A stretch of 64,000 nt of DNA from Caprimulgus europaeus (taxonomy: Eukaryota; Chordata; Aves; Caprimulgiformes; Caprimulgidae), in contig OU015524.1 in assembly GCA_907165065.1 (NCBI GenBank), positions 26,148,295 to 26,212,294 on the forward strand. The letters are read 5' to 3'. The translations under genes were made by a program, and so were the position numbers. Below, piece after piece: positions 53,376 through 64,000 of the stretch (positions are counted from its first letter, which is position 1; every line of letters begins with the position of its first letter). The notes below the pieces were generated by a model, which was not told where the DNA came from, ran no database searches, and saw only the letters and a list, made by a program, of their open reading frames with translations.

Positions 53376-54887
53376 CCTAATTATATCTCATTGAGGAAAA
53401 AAAGAAGTCTTTCAGGGCTCTGCTCACACAGAAGTTACTTTATACCACTAATTGCCTAGCATTTCACAAAGTTTGGGAGAAAAGCCCTGCATCTAAGTTT
53501 GTTCCACTCTCTCTGTTCTGTACCTCTAAAAGAGGTGCAGCAAAATTCCCAGAGTCAAGTGTTCTCATACTGGAAAGCTTTGCTCTTGGTGCTCTGTACC
53601 TTCCTGCTCGGTCACACCATCTTGCTCACTCTTTGCTTACACTGACGGCTGCTTCTGCACCGCCAGGAACACCCCATTCCCTGGCACTCGCAGAACTGCT
53701 GTGGGACCTCTTCTAGTGTAGGACCTGTCCACACTGTGGGACCTCTCCCAGAAGTTAACAGAGACTTTCCCTGGTATATTTTTCCCCTCAAGCATAGCTT
53801 GTGCAGTACATTTAGGTGCTCAAATTTTGTCATTTGGACTCCCTCCTTTGGAAACAGGACTTCACTGTGCTTCTAACATCTGCTTCAGTTCTTCTCATCT
53901 GTGAGGACAAGGTGGTCTCCTTTGTGCCTACAGGCTCTCAGTCTCCCATGGACTAATTCCACCAAATATACTCACACTTACACTTAAGGTGAGCTGTTTC
54001 ACAAAGTTTGTAACCACTTGGAGAGCTTCTGCACTGCAACACAATCTCTGAATATCTCCTTGTTTTGGACAGAAGCAAGCAGCCTCTGAAGTTTCTGGAA
54101 GTCTTCCAGCTTGTAGCAGGAATTAATTCAGACACTAATTTATTCCTTTAGGGCTTCTTCCTGGTTTAGCTGCATTTTATCAGCATTTAACTGCATTCCA
54201 CCCATCTTCACTCACAATACCAATGTGGGAGAAGAGGAGTGAGAACTGAAGTACAAAGCAGCCTGAAAGATCTGGAATGGCAGAAGGAGGAGCTGTTCAT
54301 TGGTGTTCATCACCACTGGTTCTTCCCCTACTATGTGAGAGGATAACAGGCAGCAGAGGAGCAGTAAGTCAAGCTACAGACCTGCAACCTCAACTATTGT
54401 TTTTTCAGTTAATTTAATCTTGTCCTTTAATGTAACAAGGAAAGAGTGAGACCATGCTTAGGAGGAGACAATTTTCAGTCATAGCTCTGTGTCCAGTGAT
54501 GTCTGAAAATCTGTCTTATTGTCCAGTTTTCTATCAGCACTGGCGGTACCAGAGGAACCCACAATGTCTCTTTTAAAAAAGGCACACCCCGACTGACCAT
54601 CCATTGCTTGGTGCTCCAGTGGTCTTTTCTGGACATGTTGAGCCCAGCCCCAAAGAGCTGCAAGGCCAGGTATGCCCCTCTCCTTTCAAATTCTTTCCCA
54701 GGCTAAAGGAGTGTTAATTATGTGATTAAGCTAATGAGCAGCAGGAAGTGCCCAGACCAACACAGAGGATTATGTTGGAGAGGGAAATTTAATAGTACAC
54801 GCTATAGTCAGCAGAGGAAATGGCACTGAAGTAACTTAGAACCTTTTGCTGTGATAAGCAGCTATGATCCTTCCAGCCTCACCAAAC
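53376..54887. other. Intergenic, nothing recognised
   Basis: No supported gene or repeat family. Confidence 0.6.
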
Positions 54888-55169
54888 TTACTTTTTTTTT
54901 AGAAGCCTTTGATGAGGGAACTTTGCAAAGACTTTTAACAAGTCCAAATAAATTGTATCATCTGGTTCGCATTGATCCATTTTATGTCTTACGACTTGGT
55001 ACAAAACTGATTCAGCTTTTCCTGCTTTGATTTTTTTAAAAATAGGCATTATTAAAGCTAAATATTCATTCTTTACTAACCTATTAATTAAATGGCAATG
55101 AGGGCTTTTGAAACCTGACATCCAGAGCAAGTAACATGGAGACTGCTGCTTCTTACCTAGTAACAGCAA
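54888..55169 (-). pseudogene. Degraded non-LTR reverse transcriptase fragment (CR1 clade)
   Basis: The minus-strand frame contains LIMPIFKKIKAG, like the CR1 finger motif VTPIFKKG, and then DDTIYLDLLKVFAKFPHQRLL, like RT motif A (YLDFxKAFDxVxHxxLL). The second aspartate of the FD pair is replaced by alanine (FAKF). About 60 residues usually found between the two motifs are missing. It is an internal piece of an inactive element. Confidence 0.7.
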
Positions 55170-55830
55170 GGTACTGGCAACGGTTTTTCAGTTATGGCCC
55201 CTGCTACCAAATTCCCCCTTTGTAGGAGTGTATGGGAGGGGCTGGTAAGAGACCTCACAGCATCCTGGTAAACCTGTTTTAGCAATTCTGGCAATACCTC
55301 TTTAGATTTATGCCAGTGTCAGTGGTCAGAATGACCTAGGAAATGTAATTTCACGTGCAGCACACAAGAGTTCAGTGTGATTTTTCTGTTTTGTCTGAAA
55401 GACTAAGGCTAAATTTCTGCTTTCAGTTGCAGTGACATAATTATGTTGTCAACTGCTCCAAGGTTACTGTCCTATTTTTGTCCTTTGTCTTGTTGTTTCT
55501 CTGTACCTTACCTTGATCTCTCTCATGTCCTTTACTGAAGATTCCCACATCTCTCTTACATAAGCAAATATTTATTTCTTAAGTACCACTCAATGTTGTG
55601 GCTGTTTCTACATCTCCATTTCAGGTAGCTAATTCACATCACCAGCTCATACCTGTTAGCTGTTTATCCATCCAAGAGGTGGTGGTCTCAGCCCGACTCA
55701 CAGTCCACTTGGTAAAACAAGCAATCTCCAACCAGAGCTGAATCTAATGGTTAATTAAAATAACACACCCTGTGCTAATTAATTATCCTTCATTATCAAG
55801 CTCAGCACAGAGGAAGAGATTCAAAACCAA

Positions 55831-55849
55831 AATGATTCTATGATTCTAC
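55831..55849 (+). repeat. Possible tiny CR1 3' terminus, plus orientation
   Basis: atgattctatgattctaca is the CR1 terminal repeat in the sense direction. Little or no CR1 body precedes it, so this may be a very short insertion or chance. Confidence 0.4.
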
Positions 55850-58800
55850 AAAGCAAGGGGCCCTCCACCATTCAGGTCAGTCCCCAGCAAGGACAGCAGC
55901 AGGGCAGCCTGGCAGGCTCTGCAATGGCAGGGACTGCCGTCCTCCAGTGGCTCTCACCCCTCTCCCCCCTTGCACAGCCCCCTCCTACATCCACATACGC
56001 TTCTGTGGACAGACTTTCTGAAAATCCCCCTGCAAAACAAACTGTTTCATCAGACACGCTTGGCCACCAAGTCCAAAACAACCCCAAACCCTGGAGAGCA
56101 ACTCCTGGGGCTGAGGCCACAGGAGCATGACTAACACAGAGCTGAGAAATCCTGGCAGCTTGTGACAGCACAGCTGTAAAGTAATTGTTAATTCTGCTGT
56201 TGTTAACAAGAATGCTCCAGTTTCTCTCTTATGTGATTCGTCCCGTGTCTCCCAATGACTGCTGCAAAACTATCAACCTGCCTCCTTACAGGAGGCAGCT
56301 CCCCAGCTCCTGAGACAGGGTGTCCCTAAGTCACCTTTCCCTCCCTCCTCCACATTAATACAGTCAGCAGCAGAGAACTGGCTCCCATCCTACAAACATA
56401 TTTTCATTTAAAAAAAATAAATTACTTTTTGTCATCTCTGAAAGGAGTAACAAATCATAACAAAGCTATTTATCCTGAGTAGGCTTCACAAGTGAAAAAA
56501 GGAGCCATTACAGCATGAGCTCATTCCCTGGAAACACAATCTTCCTATGAACAGGTATGTCTTTCTCTTGGTCATCAACTACTAGGATTTCCTGAAAGAC
56601 AGGAAATGCTGAAATTAAATTCTTGTTTAACATCTTAATCCCAGTTTATTTTTACCCTTGGGTTTAAATTCCCCAAAGCTAGCTGCTAATGCTTCAGCAC
56701 TACCACACCTCAGCAGCCAGTGCCTGGAAAACCCCCTGCCTGATGCTGGTCAGTCAACTCACACTGCGTCACAATGTCTTTCAAACATAAAAAGAATGCC
56801 CAGTTAGTTCTCAGCACTCTGAGATTCTCTTGAAGGCCAGCAAAAAAGGATTCTTAAGAGACATCATCACTCCCTTAAAGGTATGGTACTGATGCCAGAA
56901 TGAACAGGGTTTTATTTCAAATTTGCTTCCTCAAGAGGAGTAGTTACACATCACTGGTGCTTTTTTGTGGAAAAGCTGCAAAAAGCTTGCCATGCCAGGA
57001 TTGCATGTAAAGTAAAACACGTAAAATACTGTATTTGCCAACATCTTTTCTTACTCCATTTGTGTCAGAATTTGAACTTTTAAAAGTGTTGAACAATTGA
57101 AAAAAGATACAAATCCCACACATATTCCTTTTCTCTTTCCACAACTGACTAAGTGTCCACAAGAATGCATCGAGTTCAGCCACCTCTCTGAAAGCCGCGT
57201 TATCGTCAGGAAAAGGCACTGTGAGAGGGGCCCTTCAGTAACTCATTTGGAGCCAGCAGTCGCCCCAGCCCGTGAAGTGTTGGTATCCATGAACATGCAG
57301 CCAGGGTGGCCAAACTGCCCTCAGCACTTGCCCTCTCCTAGTAACTCACTGTCTTCAGAGCCACTCTTAGACAAACCACTTTGCAAGGCTGTGAACTGCA
57401 CCAGGGAATTGTTTAAAATAAGATACAAAGAGGGCAAAGGAAAGTTTTAAACAAGATCAAATCCCGTCCCCAGTTCAGCACAGTTCCACTACCAAGTGGG
57501 GCAACACCTGAGGCGTAGGAAGATGACAGCACAGGATTAGGAGGAAGCACCTGGGAACAGAAATTCCTTCGCACCAGTACAGATACAAACCAGTATCACC
57601 GAGCCTGTCTGACCCGCCAGTGCAACCTCCTCGGCAGGATCTCTGGTGTTCGCTTATGAGGCTCCCTACCAGAGCAGGTAAGATTCTGCCAGGGCAGAAA
57701 AAAAATCTCAGGCGTGATCTCTCCAAGGGCAATCACACATCAACTTTGTGACTGCGTCTCAGGGCACTAACTGAAGGCAGTCAAGAGGCATTTACACACT
57801 ACTCGGGAAATCAATGAGTTATAATTAGTAATCAACACTAAAAATGTAACCCTTATGTACACATTTTAAATTTCAAAGTATGCTTGTGTTAGGAACAAAC
57901 CCAGGCTGTTGATATAAAAGTGATGAGGGTCTCAGACCACAGTTTGGCCCTACTTCCATCAAGGCACTTTACTATTAACTTCAAAGGGGGAAGAAAAGTC
58001 TTCGCATAGTCAAGGCTCTGGCACAAAACTCTCGCTGCTGCTTTAAACAGGAGCTGCACTGCACCATGTCATCTCCCTAAGTAGCTATCCCACTTTAGCT
58101 TCCTCAGAGGTCAGCTATTCATTGGCGCTAAGTACAGCCAGTGTAGAAACACAATTCCTTAATCCTATTTGTATGCTTGTTCTCATATGCACAGCCACGG
58201 CTCTCCCACACCGGGCCTAGGCCGTGCAAGAAAAATCCTTGTTTGCCGCTACTGCCATCTCCCCTGTACAGGGGACAGATCTTCACAGGGAGGACTTCGC
58301 TGTGGCTGGCTCTTAATTCTTGTGTGCTAGGGCAGAGGTACATAAAATTAACAGAAATCACTAACTCAACATGCAAAGCAAGAAACTACATGGATTTGTA
58401 TGTCTACTAAGTGATTTCAGGACTTCAGCTGCTGAGAAATACAGGAATCAAGACTATGATTAAATAATGACTAGAATTATGTGCCTCAGTTACTCAAGGC
58501 ATTTATTTCACTTTAGCATATTCACTTAAGCCTCCCAGACAAGAATTCTCTCAAAGCTTATCACAAGATGGGTATTTCCTTCTTGCCTTTGGCCTCACCT
58601 GCCCCTCTGCAGAACAGCCTTTCCACAGTCCTACCACAGGCTTACAAAAACTCATCTCCCTACTTTTAGCTCCTTTTAAATTACTTTAGCTTCCTAGAAC
58701 AAGAAAGAAAAGGCAGCACCATGATGCTTCTATGCTGTCCATAAGCAACCATCATGAGGAAAGAAAAAACAAACAAAACCTCACCCCTGGTGTGAGATAC

Positions 58801-58926
58801 CAGACCACAGGTATTTACAACTGCACCACATTATTTTGTACTCCACAATGCTGCTTTGGTGATGGTGGGGCTAGACAGGCCTCAGCCCACCTGCCTGCCA
58901 AGTTCAACTCTGTTTTCCTTTGGAAA

Positions 58927-58958
58927 AACGTCTCCCCAATACAACGTCTCCCCAATAC
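58927..58958. repeat. 16-bp perfect tandem duplication
   Basis: AACGTCTCCCCAATAC occurs twice in direct succession. Confidence 0.9.
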
Positions 58959-59073
58959 AACTGTCCAGCCAGAGATTCTCATTCTCACAACTGTCAAGTT
59001 GAAGCAAGTTCAACTCCCGCTCAGTGACACGCTCGTGCTGAAGAGGCTTTGCCTGCACCTCCCTCACACATGC

Positions 59074-59309
59074 TGTCCTGGTTTTAGCTGGGACAGAGCT
59101 CGGTTTCTTTTTAGTAGCTAGAGTAGTGCTGTGTTTCGCTTTCAGCTGGGATTTGTTACGAGAGAGACACTGATAACAGACCAGTGTTCGCTCAGGCTCT
59201 CGCTCTTCCAGGATTGTGGTTTCGGTTCAGGATTGTTGCTCCTCTGGGATCATTATCTGGAAACAGGCTGGGCTTGGTCGGGGGGTGGTGAGCAACTGAA
59301 ACCACCACA
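59074..59309 (+). mobile_element. Short solo LTR, same superfamily as 17,408, plus orientation
   Basis: Starts TGTCCTGGTTTTAGCTGGGA and ends GAAACCACCACA, matching both ends of the LTR at 17,408-18,151 in the other orientation. It is only about 236 bp, so it has a large internal deletion or belongs to a short subfamily. Flanks CATGC (59,069-59,073) and CAGGC (59,310-59,314) agree at four of five bases, a plausible worn target duplication. It lies about 300 bp beyond the probable UTP25 3' end. Confidence 0.88.
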
Positions 59310-59589
59310 CAGGCTTACAGAATAGGAACTGTGTTAAACACTTGGGCACATTTCTTCCCTTAGATTAAAGGAAAAACTTGCCTTTGATAAAAGAAGGTGA
59401 GTTTGTTACACCTGAAAATGAAGCGATGCAATCAAAAGTTATTTAATACAGGATCAATCTTTACTGACCAGTGAGTTTTTCAGTAAACAAGAATAGTTCT
59501 GGATTGACTTTTGTTTCTATACAGAAGAAACCCTCAATCCCTGCTTTCTTGAATGACATCTTTCATTTCTTGCCAAGCAGAGTATTGAA

Positions 59590-59739
59590 ATATAAATTTT
59601 AATAACATATGAACCACTTAAACAGAGTATTTAGGAAAATAATGTAAAAAGTTTAATACTTTTTTTAAAAAAAGCAACATCAAAAAGTGCATTAGGAGTA
59701 AAATCCAGGTTCATCCAATCATCTAGTCTGCAATATCAC
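59590..59739 (-). other. UTP25: Probable UTP25 3' UTR with ATTAAA poly(A) signals
   Basis: After the stop codon the minus strand carries ATTAAA at 59657-59652 and again at 59603-59598. No AATAAA is nearer. One or both could direct cleavage, giving a short 3' UTR of about 100-160 nt. The end point is inferred, not seen. Confidence 0.5.
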
Positions 59740-59986
59740 TTATTCATTTTCTCCTGTAACAAAGAGGTGAACATTTTTCTTGGACTGTAGCATTTGCGCT
59801 GTGCGATCTATGCCAACCACTGCGGCCAATTTCTGAGCATCATACTTGGAGTAGAGCACGGTACAGGTCCAAGTAGCATCCACTGCATTGTCTCTGGCCT
59901 TCAACATATTACAAATCTCACTGTAGAAGTGGGGGTAGGTTGGTAACTCATAGAAAATGAGGTTCCTAATGCCTTTTATCGTATAC
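59740..59986 (-). CDS. UTP25: UTP25 terminal coding exon with stop codon
   Basis: The acceptor AG is at 59988-59987, after a pyrimidine-rich tract. The exon completes the split arginine and reads [20 protein letters not shown], then the conserved [14 protein letters not shown] block, and ends ...LFVTGENE with the stop codon at 59742-59740. The C-terminus is about the same as human (...TGEK). Confidence 0.97.
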
Positions 59987-62900
59987 CTGGAGGAAAAAAA
60001 CCACAAAAAAGTAACTTTGTTGCCCATTTTTACAAAGTGTGTGTGCTAAAACATCAGTTCTATCTCGGTTCTTCCAATTTCCATTAACTTCAATGTACAT
60101 TACTCGTAGCTCATCTCTACAAACCCTGTGTCACAGACTGAAGCTAACACAGATGTGGAATATAAGGGGTGGAACATCTAACGCTGCCAGGCACAATGAC
60201 TTCCTCTAAGGTACAGACCACCATCAAATTCTCCAGCATTCAGCCTCTTTGGCTTCGATTTTAGACAGTGAACCTTGATCAGACTGAGTCTCTTTAAACC
60301 TTTCATATTTGCCAAAACATCTTCTGCTAATAGGAAAAATTGTTCCATTAGGAACTTCTAAACAGCCCCAGTCAGGACACAGCAAATTTTCCAGGTGGCC
60401 TCAGCTTGCTGTATTGCATTACTGAACCAATTACATAACCTTTCCCAGAATTTTATGTAGTTACTGTGGCACAGACAAACACAAGTAAAAGGCACAATGA
60501 ATCCCATCACTGGAACTTGTCAGCACTTACCTTCCTGAATAAAGTCCTGAGTCTACCAAAGTATCAGTCCCTGCAAGGGACTGCTGACAACATGCAAAAT
60601 TTTTAAAGCAAACTAACAAGCTCTTACCTCAGTCAAAGAAGTGCTCAGAGAGATTCAACAGACTCAAAAAGCAATACAGCCCATCTACAATTAAGGTCAG
60701 ACTCTACTTCCCAAACAGCACACGTGCAACTCAAAGAGAAACTCAGTGCACAATTCACCTTTTGTAAAAGTGGAAGCGCTCGGTGAACAACAGAAACTGC
60801 TTCTCTCCCTTGAGGAAGAACCGCCTTGCTCTGCACACGCCGGCCTTTTTAGTGTATTCACAGATGTGGGTGAAATTCAGGTCCTCTTTCTTGAAGTAAT
60901 TTCGAAGGCGCACATAGTCAAAGTATGACGGAACATAAACGAGCGTGTGTGACATGATGGCGTCGCGGTACTCGGGCAAAACTTTGTCGATGAAAAACTG
61001 AAACCTGAGTTGAGAAAACAAGTATGATTTAACCAGAGCCAACACGTAGCTTTCCAATACTGACACGATCTCAAACAGGAATATCATCAAGCACAAGAGA
61101 CTATGGAAGATTTTGACTACATCTGTCTTTCTTTAACTTAATAGAATTTCTACACATGTAGAAGACGAAAGGCAAAGCCTTTATCAGTACTACACAGTTA
61201 TGGCAGAGATTTGTATTCTTTTCCCAGACTTTATGCTCCAGCACCTGTGGGAAGCAGAAGTTCAGCATTTCCCTCCACCTGTGCCTAGCCTGCATCTGAA
61301 GACATAACAAAGGTGTAACTTCTCTGGTGGAATCACACTGTGCTCTGCAGGAAACAGCATGCTCAACCAAATCTGAAATCGCAGTCATTAGGGCATAGCA
61401 AAATAGTCTGGAACACAGAGTACCTTGCATCTATTACAGAAGTTAAACTTTCAGCCTCTAGTCTCCGAAAAACATGAGGGAGCTGGACCACAACGTGGCT
61501 AATGGAGCCAGTGAGTGGCATGTTGCGGACAGCCACCTGCGAGAGGCAAGCAGGACACTTAAGGAAGCAGCATTTCAAAGGCAGCCACACTCCAGCCAGC
61601 TTTCTGCTCTTAACTCACATCTGCAAGCACTGCAAAAGGCTGTTTTTAAGAAAACTCCAATACATTCACACATGCACACACCACATCTGTTAAATACACA
61701 TGACCATTGCTTATTCTCCAACTTCCATATATTTGAGATAAACAAAGTTTTTACTTCTCCTGTTTCTTTCAAAGTAATAGCAGTTTCTGCTTCTTATACA
61801 GTAGGAGGGGAAAAAAAAGAAGGAACCAAACCCTCCACTTAACAACAACATAAAATAAAACAAGATAACTTGTGTGTGTCAAATTAAGAAAAAAAATCTG
61901 ATTTCTGACATGAAACAGTTTCTCATGAAAGAAAAGAATCGAGTAAGTATTGCTGCAAGAAGAGTAGTTCTTCATGTCTTTGGCACAGCACTGGAAATTG
62001 TCACGCAGTGTCACGGAGATTCAGACTCAAACACCTGGGTAACGGAAATGACCGGCACACAGTCTGTCTTTCAGCAGAGTTCGGGAATTTTTCCACATGT
62101 TGGGTCTTCTGCTCCTCTCCCCCTCCCTTACGCCAGCATTTAAAAGAAGGCTTCCAGCTCATCGGTGAACTCACCTGCCCCACGTAATTGCAGCAGTGTT
62201 TGTTGAAGATGGAGTTGATCTGGGGATCCTGGAGAGCGCTGAACAGCAGTGTCTGGCGGTAGTACTTGGACCAGTTATTGAGGTTCATCATTCGCACTCG
62301 GGAAAAGTCTACCCCGTGGGAGTCCAGAGGCAGCAGGTTCACGTGCTTCACCAGGTGCTACACAGGGAGATGAAAACACAGCGCTACAGACTGACATCCC
62401 TGCACCCACACTGCCAGAGCCTTAACTGCAGCGAGAAAGTGGGCAGGGACGAGCAAGAATATTGTCTAGAATAGCAGTGATCTCCCAGGACATGACTGTC
62501 TGGAATTTATTGATTGCAGCAAGAGCAATTTACTTGATTTCCTCCCACAGAACTGAAAGCCACCACCTCTTCAGGTGTCAGTTAACCTTTGCTTCCAATC
62601 TTCTCCCATGGGGCAAGTATAATGGATTTGTTTGTATTAAAGTCAATCGGCCCAAGGTTTCTCAGCTAAAATAAGCTCAAGTCCAGTTCCCACCTGTTCA
62701 GGGAGTTTGGGTACAAGCAAAGAAATTCACCTCATTTTGGCCTCACTGAGTGATGCCTAGGACTGGCACTGCTGCTGCCACATGGCAGGCAGTCACACCC
62801 AAAGGAAAAAAAAACAGGAAACAGGCTCCAGGACTGATTCCCTGCAGGACTGATTCCCTGGATATCGTGTAGGCTGACGTGCCTTTCCTGTGACTCCCCA

Positions 62901-63791
62901 GGAGACAAGACACATCCTGGGCTCATTCAAAATGTACAGAAACACCATTCTGTCAAAACGCAGGGCGCAGGTACCTCAGAGGTGTTCCGACATGGAAAAA
63001 CCCTACAACCTTTCAAAAGCCAGAAAGGATGGGTACTACTGCCTGCTAGGCACAGACCCAGAGCAGTATTTACATTGCATGTATAGGAAAATCTTCACAC
63101 TGTTTAACGTCAGACGTGACTAATGCTTAGCACCTCCACTGTCAGTGGAGACCAGCACGAGCTCCTGTAGCTTTCTGGAGGAACCTGAATTAGGCTGTAT
63201 GGATTCCGCACATGGCTGCAATCCGACTGAGACACTGGGCAGTCAGACAGCTGGCATATTTTCTCCCAGATGTGATTAAAGGAATCATTATTATCTCATC
63301 CTGCAAGATAATTAAAACTGTCCAAAAAAATCTCTGACGAAATATGCCACTAAACCACCAAATACTATGATTTATAGAGAACAGCTGCTGAATACTACCC
63401 AAAATCTGCAGAAAGAATATTCTTAGTATAAGGAAAATATCAGGGGGTAGGGAGGAAAAAAAACCAGCATACATGTCTGGAATCAAGTCAGTAAAAAAAT
63501 AGCAATACTGTTCACTGCCAAAACCCAAGTTATATCAGACTAACAAGACACAGTACAAGATAAAAATTAATACATACAGAAAACGTACCAGAACATGTTC
63601 CCAGTTCTGCATCAGGTAAATATCTGCTTGATCAATTATGAGAATTTCTATTGACGACAGAAAATCAAAATCTCTCTTCTTCTCCCCCTCTGCGCCAATA
63701 ACAGTCCTCATGCCCAGGGGAGAGGCAATGATGATATCCGATGAGTAAAACGGTGCATACAGTCTCATACTCTTCTGAAGAATTGCAACCC
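59740..63791 (-). CDS. UTP25: UTP25 small-subunit processome component, C-terminal part (five exons; 5' end beyond window)
   Basis: The joined exons 63791-63589, 62357-62175, 61536-61424, 61004-60759 and 59986-59740 keep one reading frame through four GT-AG introns and give about 330 residues, against about 756 for human UTP25, so roughly the C-terminal 44%. Family knowledge: UTP25/DIEXF is a nucleolar U3 snoRNP (SSU processome) factor needed for 18S pre-rRNA processing; zebrafish mutants have small digestive organs. It resembles DEAD-box helicases but is divergent. Here the motif II equivalent reads DQAD ([18 protein letters not shown]), as I recall for the human protein, so ATPase activity is doubtful. 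Near-identity to the vertebrate protein is visible in every exon ([59 protein letters not shown]). The start codon and the acidic N-terminal half are outside the window. No frameshift or missing splice site is seen, so the gene looks functional. Confidence 0.97.
60759..61004 (-). CDS. UTP25: UTP25 coding exon (penultimate)
   Basis: This 246-nt exon has acceptor AG at 61006-61005 and donor GT at 60758-60757. It completes a split arginine codon, encodes [20 protein letters not shown], later [10 protein letters not shown] and ERFHFYK, and ends with AG of a second split arginine codon. This part corresponds to the C-terminal RecA-like region of the family. Confidence 0.97.
61424..61536 (-). CDS. 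UTP25: UTP25 coding exon (third from the end)
   Basis: This 113-nt exon has acceptor CAG (AG at 61538-61537) and donor GT at 61423-61422. It encodes [20 protein letters not shown] and then a segment ending SVIDA, with the next arginine codon split AG|G over the intron. Confidence 0.96.
62175..62357 (-). CDS. UTP25: UTP25 coding exon (fourth from the end)
   Basis: This 183-nt exon (61 whole codons) has acceptor TAG at 62360-62358 and donor GT at 62174-62173. It encodes [18 protein letters not shown] at the start and [11 protein letters not shown] at the end, collinear with vertebrate UTP25 between the EHVL and VAVRN blocks. Both boundaries are phase 0. Confidence 0.96.
62829..62860. repeat. 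16-bp perfect tandem duplication in a UTP25 intron
   Basis: CAGGACTGATTCCCTG occurs twice in direct succession in the intron between the fifth-last and fourth-last exons. Confidence 0.9.
63589..63791 (-). CDS. UTP25: UTP25 coding exon (fifth from the end, contains DQAD box)
   Basis: This 203-nt exon has its acceptor AG at 63793-63792 and its donor GT at 63588-63587. It begins with the last two bases of a glycine codon, reads [18 protein letters not shown], then the GEGEKK-like segment [14 protein letters not shown], and ends NWEHVL. The helicase-like motif II DQAD lies about 54 residues in. The preceding exon, which should end in ...RI plus one base, is not found in 63,794-64,000 and must lie to the right. 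Confidence 0.96.
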
Positions 63792-64000
63792 CTGTCCAAC
63801 AACAACCAACAGCATTTTCTTAGTTAAGGTCAACTATCAAACAGCCTTTTCTCTGTAACAGTAGCTCCCTGTATTTCCTCTCCCTTAACACATACTAATG
63901 ACTACAGCTGGACAAAACCAACCTGAAATTCTTCTTTCCCTGAAAAGTGCTTACCCACCTCACGCCCATTTGAAAAGCATTTGGCAGATTTTTATGAAGT

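Larger units (their letters stand above)
55170..59073. other. Intergenic region downstream of UTP25, no gene recognised
   Basis: Unique-looking sequence, apart from a CR1-like end at 55,831 and a 16-bp tandem duplication at 58,927. I see no coding exon. Confidence 0.6.

Noticed and set aside
63792..64000. A further UTP25 exon at the right edge
   Set aside because: The expected residues before ...RIG were not found on the minus strand here.
1..64000. tRNA, rRNA, CRISPR, phage or bacterial islands
   Set aside because: None seen. Composition, introns and repeats are those of a bird nuclear genome.

Overview
The window looks like a bird macrochromosome segment. It is AT-rich and sparsely genic, with introns, a single CpG island, and interspersed repeats that are typically avian. 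These are several minus-orientation CR1 LINE copies that start with the inverted CR1 3' end (cacagaatcacagaatc...), and two solo LTRs of the family beginning TGTCCTGGTTTT. The species cannot be named from the sequence alone. There are no bacterial features: no operons, CRISPR arrays or phage.

Layout. Positions 1-22,237 are the 5' part of a large intron 1 of SYT14 (minus strand). Exon 1 of SYT14 sits inside a CpG island at about 21.4-22.6 kb; only five codons are coding (MAID plus the first base of Gly), and they end at a canonical GTAAGT donor at 22,237. From about 22.6 to 59.6 kb lies an intergenic stretch of about 37 kb in which I recognise no protein gene. It holds CR1 copies (36.9-37.4, 52.7-53.4 kb and older remnants at 49.2-50.4 and 54.9-55.2 kb), a MIR-like SINE (34.3 kb), a perfect 127-bp hexamer satellite (47.1 kb), other simple repeats and a short solo LTR (59.1 kb). 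From 59,740 to 63,791 are the last five coding exons of UTP25 (also called DIEXF or digestive organ expansion factor), minus strand, giving about 330 C-terminal residues. The rest of that gene lies beyond the right edge.

UTP25 and SYT14 are neighbours in the same orientation, as on human 1q32, which supports both calls. They are not known to act together: UTP25 is a nucleolar ribosome-biogenesis factor and SYT14 is a neuronal membrane-trafficking protein. The SYT14 intron also carries CR1 copies (11.97-12.73 and 14.68-14.90 kb) and a complete solo LTR (17,408-18,151) with a 5-bp target duplication, itself interrupted by a younger CR1.

I found no convincing new biological system. The most notable items are the nested LTR/CR1, the polypurine hexamer array, a perfect 13-bp inverted repeat at 19.06 kb, a CR1 fragment that still has an open 112-codon frame, and a recurring class of G/T-rich patches.
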